DNA of 64,000 nucleotides. It comes from Calothrix sp. NIES-2100 (GTDB lineage: Bacteria; Cyanobacteriota; Cyanobacteriia; Cyanobacteriales; Nostocaceae). Position numbers and translations under genes: made by a program. Position 1 is the stretch's first letter. Every line of letters starts with the position of its first letter. The stretch lies in assembly GCF_002368195.1 (NCBI RefSeq), contig NZ_AP018178.1, positions 3,821,421 through 3,885,420 of the forward strand, read 5' to 3'. Of this stretch, positions 45,701 to 53,269 are shown one piece after another. The notes beneath the pieces were generated by a model that saw nothing but the letters and a program-made list of their open reading frames with translations, was not told the DNA's origin and ran no database searches.

Positions 45701-47400
45701 AATATTGCTTCAGTGTCATAAAGCTCTTTGCCCATGTTTGGATATTGCGCACCCTGTCCCGGAAACATGAAGGCGATAGATTGCTGACATGGTTCTTGGT
45801 AATGTGTCAGAACTCTTTGAATATCTTGCTGATTCAAGGTTTTGATGGCATCTTCGATATCTTCACATACAAGGATGCGACGATAGTTGAATTCTTTACG
45901 CCCTACTTGTAGTGTATAAGCTACATCTGCCAACTTCAAATCAGGATGCTGTGTGAGATATTGAGCAAGATTTTTGGTTGCAGTTTCTAAAGCTGAATCA
46001 GTTTTAGCTGAAAGCACTAACAACTGATAATTTCTCCCCTGCTCCCTTGCTCCCTGGTTGGTGAGCGAAGTCGAACCACTGCTCCTCTGCTCTATTTCTT
46101 CAAGAATTACATGAGCATTAGTTCCTCCCATACCCAAGGAACTGACACCAGCACGGCGAGGATTTGCGCCTGTTTGCCATTCACTCAACTTAGTATTGAC
46201 GTAAAACGGACTATTGGTAAAGTCAATTTGGGGATTGGGTTGCTCAAAATTTAAGCTGGGTGGGATTAACTTATGTTTGAGGGCTAAAGCTGTTTTAATC
46301 AGTCCAGTCACTCCTGCTGCTGCATCTAAGTGACCGATGTTAGTTTTGACTGAACCGATCGCACAAAAACCTTTTTTATCCGTAGTGCTACGAAAAACTT
46401 GCGACAGTGCAGCAATTTCAATCGGATCGCCTAAAGCTGTACCCGTACCGTGAGTTTCAATATAACTAATTGTTTCCGGCTCCACATCAGCCAGCATCAT
46501 TGCTTCAGCGATCGCTTCAGCTTGACCATCTACACTAGGCGCTGTGTAACCAACTTTACCAGAACCATCGTTATTAATTGCCGAGCCTAAGATAGTTGCA
46601 TAAATGAAATCACCATCGGCGATCGCATCCTGAAGCCGTTTCAGGACAACAACTCCTACCCCATTACCAATAACTGTGCCTTTCGCTCTCGCATCAAACG
46701 CATAACAATGTCCATCAGGCGATAAAGTTCCGCCTTCTTGAGCTATATAACCTGTTTTTTGGGGTGTATGAATTGAAACCCCTCCCGCCAAGGCCATATC
46801 ACATTGATAATTCAGCAAACTTTGACAAGCTAAAGAAACTGCAACTAATGAACTAGAACAAGCAGTTTGAACTGTAATACTCGGCCCTTTTAGATTTAAT
46901 TTGTAAGATACACGAGTACTCAGAAAATCTTTATCGTTACCAATCAATGTTTGATAGGATGTTGCTGAACCTACGCGATCGCTATTCAAATCAAAAGAAC
47001 AATAATTACTCAGACTCGCTCCAGCATAAACTCCAATGCGATTGTTACACTTTTGGCTGTCATAACCAGCATTTTCTAAAGCTTCCCAAGCAGATTCTAA
47101 AAATAAACGGTGTTGGGGGTTTGTAATTTCAGCTTCTTTAGGGTTAAGTTCAAAAAACGCAGCATCAAATAAATCAATATTTTCTAACACACCACCAGCT
47201 TTGACATAATTGGATTCATTTAGTAAAGCTGGCTCTACTCCAGCAGCGATTAACTCTTCCTCTGAAAAGACAGAAATTGACTCGACACCATCTTTTAAAT
47301 TCTGCCAAAATTCTTCTATATTTTTTGCCCCTGGAAATCGCCCAGCCATACCAATGATGGCGATTTTTTCTATTGAATCTTGTGTTTCTGTACTAGCCAT
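42766..47400 (-). CDS. Type I PKS module KS-AT-KR-ACP (malonyl)
   Basis: A 1544-residue protein. KS (about 10-430): Cys in TACSSSL, His in ETHGTG and in KTNIGHLDAAAG. AT (about 545-860): GHSIGEY with the nucleophilic Ser, and HAFHS, the motif for malonyl-CoA. KR (about 1190-1370): TGGLGGIG and a Ser/Tyr pair in CSSLSS and GYCAANEF. ACP (about 1480): FFELGGDSLS. No DH, ER or methyltransferase. It would extend the acyl-Ala chain by two carbons and reduce the keto group to a hydroxyl, giving a statine-like unit. A low-complexity stretch between KS and AT (about residues 437-456) coincides with a repeat at 46033-46092. It follows the FAAL-NRPS gene by 6 bp. Confidence 0.93.
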   Translation of the reverse strand: MASTETQDSIEKIAIIGMAGRFPGAKNIEEFWQNLKDGVESISVFSEEELIAAGVEPALLNESNYVKAGGVLENIDLFDAAFFELNPKEAEITNPQHRLFLESAWEALENAGYDSQKCNNRIGVYAGASLSNYCSFDLNSDRVGSATSYQTLIGNDKDFLSTRVSYKLNLKGPSITVQTACSSSLVAVSLACQSLLNYQCDMALAGGVSIHTPQKTGYIAQEGGTLSPDGHCYAFDARAKGTVIGNGVGVVVLKRLQDAIADGDFIYATILGSAINNDGSGKVGYTAPSVDGQAEAIAEAMMLADVEPETISYIETHGTGTALGDPIEIAALSQVFRSTTDKKGFCAIGSVKTNIGHLDAAAGVTGLIKTALALKHKLIPPSLNFEQPNPQIDFTNSPFYVNTKLSEWQTGANPRRAGVSSLGMGGTNAHVILEEIEQRSSGSTSLTNQGAREQGRNYQLLVLSAKTDSALETATKNLAQYLTQHPDLKLADVAYTLQVGRKEFNYRRILVCEDIEDAIKTLNQQDIQRVLTHYQEPCQQSIAFMFPGQGAQYPNMGKELYDTEAIFREQVDRCCEILKFHLGLDLRTLIYPQDCEVAAEKLKQTHIAQPALFVIEYALAQLWMSWGVHPQAAIGHSIGEYVAACLAGVFSLEDALTLVAARGRLMQQMPAGSMLAVSLPQEQVQALLNEELSIAASNAPSTCVVAGSHDAINTFQEKLLEKGINCRRLHVSHAFHSPMMESILEPFRQEVTKVKLHPPKMPFISNVTGTWMTNQQAIDPNYWVKHLRQTVYFSTGIYELIKQENRILLEVGTGRTLSTFAKQHSTANVIVSSLPHPQEKQSDVNFLLNSLGRLWLSGISINWSVFSGKERHQRIPLPTYPFERQRYWIERQKHLSVTPITQGKKPDIADWFYIPLWQQSLPPKKLVSQNSCTIIFIDECGLGEELVKRLQVDSQYVIIVKLGSEFTKLNEYTYSLNPKKCDDYDALFNELSVQNKTPKTIVHLWSLTSGGYINLGLEGVDQAQEKGFYSLLFIARSIGRQGITDKLQITVISNHIHSVIGEEVLCPEKATILAAIKIIPQEYLNISCRHIDVVLSKDVNCSEEKLIDQLQNELQAQSSDIAIAYRGNHRWVRTFKPVRLEATPGGTSRLRQEGVYLITGGLGGIGLTLASYLAMTIRAKLVLIGRSAFPVREEWQQWLATHDEQDDTSRKIRKIQELEELGAEILVKSADVADFQQMQEAIAQIQQRFGNINGVIHCAGVPDYAGVISRRTREMTESIMAPKVKGTLVLDSLLQDVQLDFFILCSSLSSILYRKKFSEVGYCAANEFLDAFADYKTNQARTFTASINWSDWQDIGMSMEAVKRFLSEQNISDAQSLLIDALSPSEGIEVFRHIVNSSFPQIAVSTQDLTTLIKRDSHFNVQAFLESLDKNKLSTSLHPRPQLSNAYFPPRNHIEQEIANLWQEVLGVDRVGIHDNFFELGGDSLSGVTLINKFPKKFHKSIPVSALFAAPTVAELAEYCQKESSIILNEKSYLATSNREQGVL
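46033..46092. repeat. Repeat-derived segment within the PKS gene
   Basis: TCTCCCCTGCTCCCTTGCTCCC and GGTGAGCGAAGTCGAACCA are typical Nostocales intergenic repeat sequences, here translated in frame as part of the KS-AT linker (QRSSGSTSLTNQGAREQG). They leave the flanking KS and AT motifs intact. Confidence 0.5.
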
Positions 47401-47406
47401 GCTTTT

Positions 47407-50400
47407 CTATTTCCTATTATTTTTCATAGAATTACTCAAAAACTCTTGTTTCCTTTTGACAGCATTTTTTTGTTTTTGAGTACGTTCGCGCATCCCTTGC
47501 CAACGCGAATCTTTCTCTGAATCTTGAGTTAAATATTTTGCTAAAGATTGAATAGTTGGATTCTGAAATAACTCAATAATAGATAATTCCTTATTCAATG
47601 CTGCATCTAGCTTTTGCTTTATCTGAACCATCAGCAAAGAATGACCACCCAGGTCAAAGAAATTATCATTTATACCTACTTTTTCTAATTTTAATACTTC
47701 TTGCCAAATAATTGCGATCGCTCTTTCGATTTCTGAACTCGGAGCTTTGTAACTAACTTCTATTGTTGGACGCAAATCTGTAGGAACTGGCAAAGCACTA
47801 CGATTAACTTTACCATTTGGCAACAATGGCATAGCATCTAGTAGCACGAATAAACCCGGAACCATGTAATCAGGTAAAGTGCTTTTTAAATAATTTTGCA
47901 GTTCATGAGTACTGGGTTTCTTCCCATCTTTAGGAACAAGATAAGCTACGAGTTGCTTTTCTAATGCTAAAACTACAACTTCCCTTACTGCTGAATGTTC
48001 GATTAATACCTTTTCAATTTCGCCTAATTCAATCCGAAAACCGCGAATTTTAACTTGATAATCAATGCGTCCCAAATATTCTAAATTACCATCTGGTAAA
48101 TACCGAGCTAAATCCCCAGTCTTATATAAACCTGTATTAACTCCGTTATCAAAAGGGTTAGGAATGAAATGTTTGTTAGTGACTTCTAGTCTGTTGAAAT
48201 AGCCTCTACTTAACCCAGCACCACCAAGATAAATTTCCCCTTTTACCCCAATTGGCACTGGTTGTAAATTGGCATCAAGTAGATAAATTTGTGTATTGTT
48301 AATCGGGCGACCGATAGTAACAATCTTATCTTGTTTCTTGACTAAACTAAATGTGGAATAAGTTGTATCTTCAGAAGGCCCATAAAGGTTGAAAACTCTT
48401 TGAATTGCATTATTTTGGTAAATCTGTTGCACAAGTTGATGTTGGAGTGGTTCACCAGCTAGATTAACAGTGCGTACTGAAGCAGGTAAACCATTAATTC
48501 GCAATAATTCGCTGATGATACTCGGAACTGTATTTACTAAGCTTACTTCTGTAGCAGCAGGCGAATTAGGTAGATGCAAAGCGTTCTCTACCAAAATTAC
48601 CTTTCCACCCCAACTTAAAGGCACAAATATTTCAAATACCGATAAATCGAAGCAAATAGAAGTTGAGGCTAATACTCCTGCAAGTTCATCATTACTAAAT
48701 ACTTGTCTTGCCCAGTGTAACAAAGCAATGCAACTACAATGTTCAATCGTAACGCCTTTGGGTTTACCTGTAGAACCAGAAGTATAAATAATATAAGCTA
48801 AGTTATTTGATGTTACTTCAGTAAGCAGATTTTCTGGATTTTGTTGTTCTAAAAACTGCCAATATCTATTCAAATAAATGGTATTAAATTTAGAGTTTTT
48901 AAAACCTCGAACCAAATTTGTTTGAGTCAGCAATATTTGAGCTTGACTGTCTTCTAGCATGAACGCTAAACGTTCTTGGGGATATTTAGGATCGAGTGGT
49001 ATATAAGCACCACCAGCTTTAAGAATTGCTAACAACCCAATCACCATTGCTGGTGAACGTTCCATACATATCCCAACACAAACTTCTGGTTTGACTCCTA
49101 ATTTTTGTAGGTAATGTGCTAGTTGATTAGCTTTGGTATTTAACTCACGATAGGTTAGTCTTTGATTTTTAAATACTAGTGCAACAGCATTTGGTGTCAG
49201 TTCTACCTGCTGTTCAAATAATTGATGAATACATAGATGTTGCGGATAGTATATTTGTGTCTGATTCCAATCAACTAGGATTTGCTTTCTCTCGAATGCA
49301 GTTAACAAGGGTAATTCTGCAATACTCTGATCAAGATTGGCAACAATACCTTCTAGTAATGTTTGTAAATGTCCCAGCATCCGCTCCATTGTATCTGCAC
49401 TGAACAGAGACGTGTTGTACTCTAAAGTTGCAATCAATCCCTGTTCTCTGTCTTCCATAAACAGAGTTAAATCAAACTTAGCCGTGTCGTTAAAACCCGC
49501 CGCAAAAGTTATATCTATATCTGATAAATTTGGCTTTGCTAGTGGCACATTTTGCAGAACGAACATTACCTGAAATAAAGGATTGTAGCTCAGATGGCGT
49601 TCTGGTTGTAGTGCTTCTACTAATTTGTCAAAGGGTAAATCTTGGTGAGTGTAAGCTTCTAAGGCTATTGCTTTTACCCGTTGCAGTAATTCTTTAAAAC
49701 TCGGTACACCATCTAAGGAAGTACGCAAAACTAAAACATTTACAAAAAAGCCAATTAATGATTCTATTTCGGCTCGATTGCGGTTCGCAATTGGAGAACC
49801 TACTAGGATATCTGTTTGCCCAGTGTAGCGATATAACAGGGTTTTGAATGCTGCCAGCAAGACCATAAATAGGGTAACACCTTCTTGCTGGCAGAGGTTT
49901 TTCAATTCAGCACTCAAGCTAGGTGATAGAACTAATTTTGCTTGAGCGCCGTTGAAGGTTGGAAAAGCCTTTCTTGGACTATCTGTAGGTAAATCTAATA
50001 CTGGTAAGTTTCCGCTTAACTGTTGCTTCCAGTAGGTAATTAGAGTGTTTAATCTTTCGCCTTGCAACCATTGTCTCTGCCAATAAGTAAAATCTACATA
50101 CTGTATTGGTAATTCTGGTATTGGTGTTGGCGTAGCGTCTCGTTGGCGTAGCCTCTCGTAGAGAAGAGAGGGTTTGCTATTTATTAGTGCTTCGTAAATT
50201 TCAGCCAGTTCACTAATGAGGATACCAATAGACCAAGCATCGACAATAATATGGTCTAGAATCACGACTAAGTGATATTCTGTTTCTTTTAAACGCAGAA
50301 GTTTAGCACGCAAAAGAGCTTGAGAGGATAAGTCGAAGCTTTGTTGTGCTAACTCTTTAGTAAAACGCTGGGCTTCTTGAGTGCGTCTATTGTCTGGGAA

Positions 50401-52848
50401 TATTTGTAAATCTTCAACGGGTAATTTGATGTTGAGTTCTGGCTGAATGACTTGCACAGGTTGCCCTTCTATAAGAAGAAAATTTGTGCGTAGTATTTCA
50501 TGGCGTTTGATAATTTCGTTTAGGCTTTGCTCTAGAACTGCAACATTAACGTGTCCTTGAAAGCGAATAATCAAAGGAATACTGTATGCAGGTGTATCAG
50601 GTGCTAGCTGATGAATAAACCATAAGCGTTGTTGAGCGAAAGATAGGGGATGAAATTCGCTATCTTTGTAAGCTGGAAGAATTGATTCTGAGGGAATTGC
50701 AGATGTGTTGAGTTGAGCAAGTATTTTAGTAGAGAGCGATACCTGCGGCACGCCTATCGGCGATCGCACACTCAAGCCTGTAAAGAAGTCAGCTATAGAT
50801 AAGGTAATCTCTAAGTCGGTTTCAATGCGGTTTTGCAGTTCAAAGGCTTTTAAGGAATCCAGCCCCAAACTACTTAATGCTTGTTCTGGGTTTACCTCAT
50901 GCAGTGGGATCGCTAATACCCGCGCTACCTGTTCTTGAATATATACTTCTAGTAGTGACTGGCTCTCATTTTTACTTAAACTCAACAAAACTTGGCGTTG
51001 TAATCTATTTTCTTTAACTGCAAATTCAGCATTTTTTGCGAGATTGCTAGCAACTATATCTAGGTTGTTTGCTAGAAATGCTGCTTTAGTTGCACGGCGT
51101 TGAATTTTGCCACTAGAGGTTTTAGAAATAGTGCCGGGTTTTATCAAAACCACTGCATAGACTTGTATTTCATGCTCTTCTGCAACCGCTTGGCGTAGGT
51201 TACTAATTACTTCCTCATAGTTGGGTTTGGCACGAAATTCCAATTCTTGCACTACTACCAAGCGTTCTTCATTGTCTACCTCAACCGCAAAAGCAGCACA
51301 ACTACCCAAACGCAAAGAAGGATGACTTTTTTCTGCTGTTAATTCAATATCTTGTGGGTAAAGATTACGTCCACGAATAATAATTAAATCTTTAGCTCTA
51401 CCTGTAATAAAAAGTTCGCCATTATCTAAAAAGCCTAAATCTCCAGTCCTTAAAAATGGCCCCTCTCCTGTATTTTTGACATAGGCGTGGAAGGTTTCTT
51501 CTGTCTCTAAAGTACGATGCCAATAGCCTTTACCCACACTTGGACTAGCTATCCAAATCTCTCCAAGTTCATCGGGTTGACAGCGAGTGCAATTTTCCGG
51601 ATGGGCAATAACTATTTGCTGTTCGGGAATGCTGTAACCGCAACTAACAAAGGTTTGGCTATCTTGATTCGCATCACTCTCACATACTTGATTTTGAGAG
51701 AGGGCAATTTTATCAATAGTTTTGCAACGAGGTACAAATTTCTTCGCCACACCAGAAACCATCAGTGTTGCTTCTGCCATACCATAACAGGGATAGAAGG
51801 CTTCTTTGGGAAAACCACATTCTGCAAAAGTAGCGGCAAATTTTTCTAATGTCTCTTGTCGGATAGGTTCTGCACCGTTAAAAGCTACACTCCAACTGCT
51901 TAAATCGAGTGTGGCACGTTGTTCAGGTGTAATCTTATCAATGCAGAGTTCATAAGCGAAGTTAGGAGCGCCGCTAGTAGTTCCTTGATAGCGGGAAATC
52001 GCCTGTAACCAACGATATGGACGCTGTAAGAAAGCAGCAGGAGACATTAAGATGCAAGGGAACCCTCCATATAGAGGTTGGAGTATCCCACCAATTAGCC
52101 CCATGTCATGGTAAACAGGGAGCCAAGAAACAAACTTACTTTGTGGTGAGTGTTCCATAAATTTGTAAGTCACAGCTGCGTTGTGCAGTAGGTTACTGTG
52201 ACTTAGCATCACTCCCTTGGGTGTGCCTGTAGAACCGGAGGTGTATTGCAGAAAGACTAAAGAGTCTTGATTAATAAAAGGTGCTTGCCAACTATTTTCT
52301 CTTCCCAGTTCTAGATTATCAGTAGCTAACCACTGTAATTTGTAATTGTCACCTAGCAAAGACTGGAGTTTAGGCAGGAAAGTGCTGGTTGTGAGAGCAA
52401 CTGCTGCCTGTGCATCTACAATAATGGCTTGAATTCTGGGTGTGTTGCGCTGGTTGTGCGGTGGGTATGCGGGAACTGCTACCACCCCAGCGTACAAACA
52501 ACCAAAAAAACCAGCTAAGAATTCTAGCCCTGGTGGGTACAGCAGTAATGCACGTTCCCCAGCCATACTCATTGATTGTAGTTGAGATGCGATCGCCCGC
52601 GATCGTCGATCTAGCTCTTGATATGTGAGTGTGATTACTGTATTTTCCCCATCTTGCAAAAAGCTAAAAGCTTCTGTGTGCGGCTGAGATTTTGCTCTCG
52701 ATTGCAGAATCTCAACCAACGTCGAATAGCGACAGCCAATATCTTTCAAGTCATTAAAAGGTTGAACCATTTTATTCTCAAGAGCTAGATGCCAATCCTG
52801 GACTGAATTGCAAGCAAATGCAATGGCAGTCATCTGATTATTTATCAA
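47407..52848 (-). CDS. FAAL-ACP-C-A-PCP starter protein (Ala predicted)
   Basis: An 1813-residue protein and the first gene of the operon. Residues about 30-600 form a fatty acyl-AMP ligase (YTSGSTGTPKGVMLSH, WLPVYHDMGLIGG, FYPCYGMAEATLMVSG, TGDLGFL). The ACP is at about 640-700 (LGLDSLKAFEL). The C domain (about 750-1180) has DHIIVDAWS in place of HHxxxDG (first His replaced by Asp), a variation seen in some starter C domains. The A domain has FDLSVFEIF, and specificity residues read DLFNNALTYK, an alanine-type code. The PCP is FFDLGGHSLL. FAAL activates a free fatty acid, loads it on the ACP, and the C domain acylates Ala. Two dispersed repeats lie in frame at 50119-50160 and 50735-50769. 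Confidence 0.93.
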   Translation of the reverse strand: MINNQMTAIAFACNSVQDWHLALENKMVQPFNDLKDIGCRYSTLVEILQSRAKSQPHTEAFSFLQDGENTVITLTYQELDRRSRAIASQLQSMSMAGERALLLYPPGLEFLAGFFGCLYAGVVAVPAYPPHNQRNTPRIQAIIVDAQAAVALTTSTFLPKLQSLLGDNYKLQWLATDNLELGRENSWQAPFINQDSLVFLQYTSGSTGTPKGVMLSHSNLLHNAAVTYKFMEHSPQSKFVSWLPVYHDMGLIGGILQPLYGGFPCILMSPAAFLQRPYRWLQAISRYQGTTSGAPNFAYELCIDKITPEQRATLDLSSWSVAFNGAEPIRQETLEKFAATFAECGFPKEAFYPCYGMAEATLMVSGVAKKFVPRCKTIDKIALSQNQVCESDANQDSQTFVSCGYSIPEQQIVIAHPENCTRCQPDELGEIWIASPSVGKGYWHRTLETEETFHAYVKNTGEGPFLRTGDLGFLDNGELFITGRAKDLIIIRGRNLYPQDIELTAEKSHPSLRLGSCAAFAVEVDNEERLVVVQELEFRAKPNYEEVISNLRQAVAEEHEIQVYAVVLIKPGTISKTSSGKIQRRATKAAFLANNLDIVASNLAKNAEFAVKENRLQRQVLLSLSKNESQSLLEVYIQEQVARVLAIPLHEVNPEQALSSLGLDSLKAFELQNRIETDLEITLSIADFFTGLSVRSPIGVPQVSLSTKILAQLNTSAIPSESILPAYKDSEFHPLSFAQQRLWFIHQLAPDTPAYSIPLIIRFQGHVNVAVLEQSLNEIIKRHEILRTNFLLIEGQPVQVIQPELNIKLPVEDLQIFPDNRRTQEAQRFTKELAQQSFDLSSQALLRAKLLRLKETEYHLVVILDHIIVDAWSIGILISELAEIYEALINSKPSLLYERLRQRDATPTPIPELPIQYVDFTYWQRQWLQGERLNTLITYWKQQLSGNLPVLDLPTDSPRKAFPTFNGAQAKLVLSPSLSAELKNLCQQEGVTLFMVLLAAFKTLLYRYTGQTDILVGSPIANRNRAEIESLIGFFVNVLVLRTSLDGVPSFKELLQRVKAIALEAYTHQDLPFDKLVEALQPERHLSYNPLFQVMFVLQNVPLAKPNLSDIDITFAAGFNDTAKFDLTLFMEDREQGLIATLEYNTSLFSADTMERMLGHLQTLLEGIVANLDQSIAELPLLTAFERKQILVDWNQTQIYYPQHLCIHQLFEQQVELTPNAVALVFKNQRLTYRELNTKANQLAHYLQKLGVKPEVCVGICMERSPAMVIGLLAILKAGGAYIPLDPKYPQERLAFMLEDSQAQILLTQTNLVRGFKNSKFNTIYLNRYWQFLEQQNPENLLTEVTSNNLAYIIYTSGSTGKPKGVTIEHCSCIALLHWARQVFSNDELAGVLASTSICFDLSVFEIFVPLSWGGKVILVENALHLPNSPAATEVSLVNTVPSIISELLRINGLPASVRTVNLAGEPLQHQLVQQIYQNNAIQRVFNLYGPSEDTTYSTFSLVKKQDKIVTIGRPINNTQIYLLDANLQPVPIGVKGEIYLGGAGLSRGYFNRLEVTNKHFIPNPFDNGVNTGLYKTGDLARYLPDGNLEYLGRIDYQVKIRGFRIELGEIEKVLIEHSAVREVVVLALEKQLVAYLVPKDGKKPSTHELQNYLKSTLPDYMVPGLFVLLDAMPLLPNGKVNRSALPVPTDLRPTIEVSYKAPSSEIERAIAIIWQEVLKLEKVGINDNFFDLGGHSLLMVQIKQKLDAALNKELSIIELFQNPTIQSLAKYLTQDSEKDSRWQGMRERTQKQKNAVKRKQEFLSNSMKNNRK
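50119..50160. repeat. 42-bp in-frame repeat insertion in a condensation domain
   Basis: Encodes 14 residues (YERLRQRDATPTPI) between KPSLL and PELPIQY. The sister C domain at 17265-21920 reads NPSLL-PELPIQY without them, so the boundaries are clear. The DNA (GGCGTAGCGTCTCGTTGGCG and GTAGCCTCTC) belongs to the GAGACGCTACG / GGCGTAGCCTCTC dispersed-repeat family also seen near 5136-5157 and 63480-63560. Confidence 0.75.
50735..50769. repeat. 35-bp dispersed repeat in the ACP-C linker (copy B)
   Basis: Reads AGCGATACCTGCGGCACG then CCTATCGGCGATCGCAC on the plus strand. It differs from copy A (34433-34467, opposite orientation) at 4 of 35 positions. It encodes VRSPIGVPQVSLS in the linker after the FAAL ACP. 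Confidence 0.7.
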
Positions 52849-53269
52849 TAGCCAAATGCCGCCGATTTCTATCTCAACTATTGCTATTAATTTTCAATTA
52901 CTTTAATCACACTAATGCAAGTCTTTCGATCTTACAACCCCCTATACATAATAAATGCTTATATTTCTTTTCTAGTCTTATTGATTTTTAGTTGCAGAAA
53001 ATAGTTATATCTTGGGATAGATGCAATTAAAATTAGAATATGAAAATTATCACCTCTATTCATTGCCCTGTATGGAAAATAGCAAAGCGATTAGGGGAAG
53101 TTTTTCAGTAAAGAGAAAATTTCGCCGTCGAGGGTAGAGTTTGCTGTATCCTAAAAATTTGAGAAATATTTGCAAAAGACAATATTTGGCATAGGGCTTT
53201 ACATATTGAGAGTTACTTGCAATAATTTGACCAAGATTATTGATTACAACCTGCGAGTTGCGATTGGGC
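52849..53269. promoter_or_regulatory. Divergent promoter region of the siderophore operon and receptor
   Basis: This 421-bp AT-rich gap separates the start of the 43.7-kb biosynthetic operon (minus) from the TonB-dependent receptor (plus), so promoters for both should lie here and iron control is expected. The best Fur-like site found is listed separately. A second, weaker palindrome, TATTGAGAGTTACTTGCAATA, lies near 53205. No gene on either strand of the gap is supported. Confidence 0.5.
53036..53054 (+). promoter_or_regulatory. Candidate Fur box
   Basis: GAATATGAAAATTATCACC matches the classical 19-bp Fur consensus GATAATGATAATCATTATC at 13 of 19 positions by eye. It lies 188 bp upstream of the FAAL start and about 215 bp upstream of the receptor start. 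In such AT-rich DNA this degree of match can arise by chance. Confidence 0.3.

Noticed and set aside
42766..52848. Heterocyst glycolipid (HglE-type) or PUFA-like synthase
   Set aside because: The FAAL protein continues into C-A-PCP and the PKS is a single KS-AT-KR-ACP inside an NRPS operon, unlike glycolipid loci.
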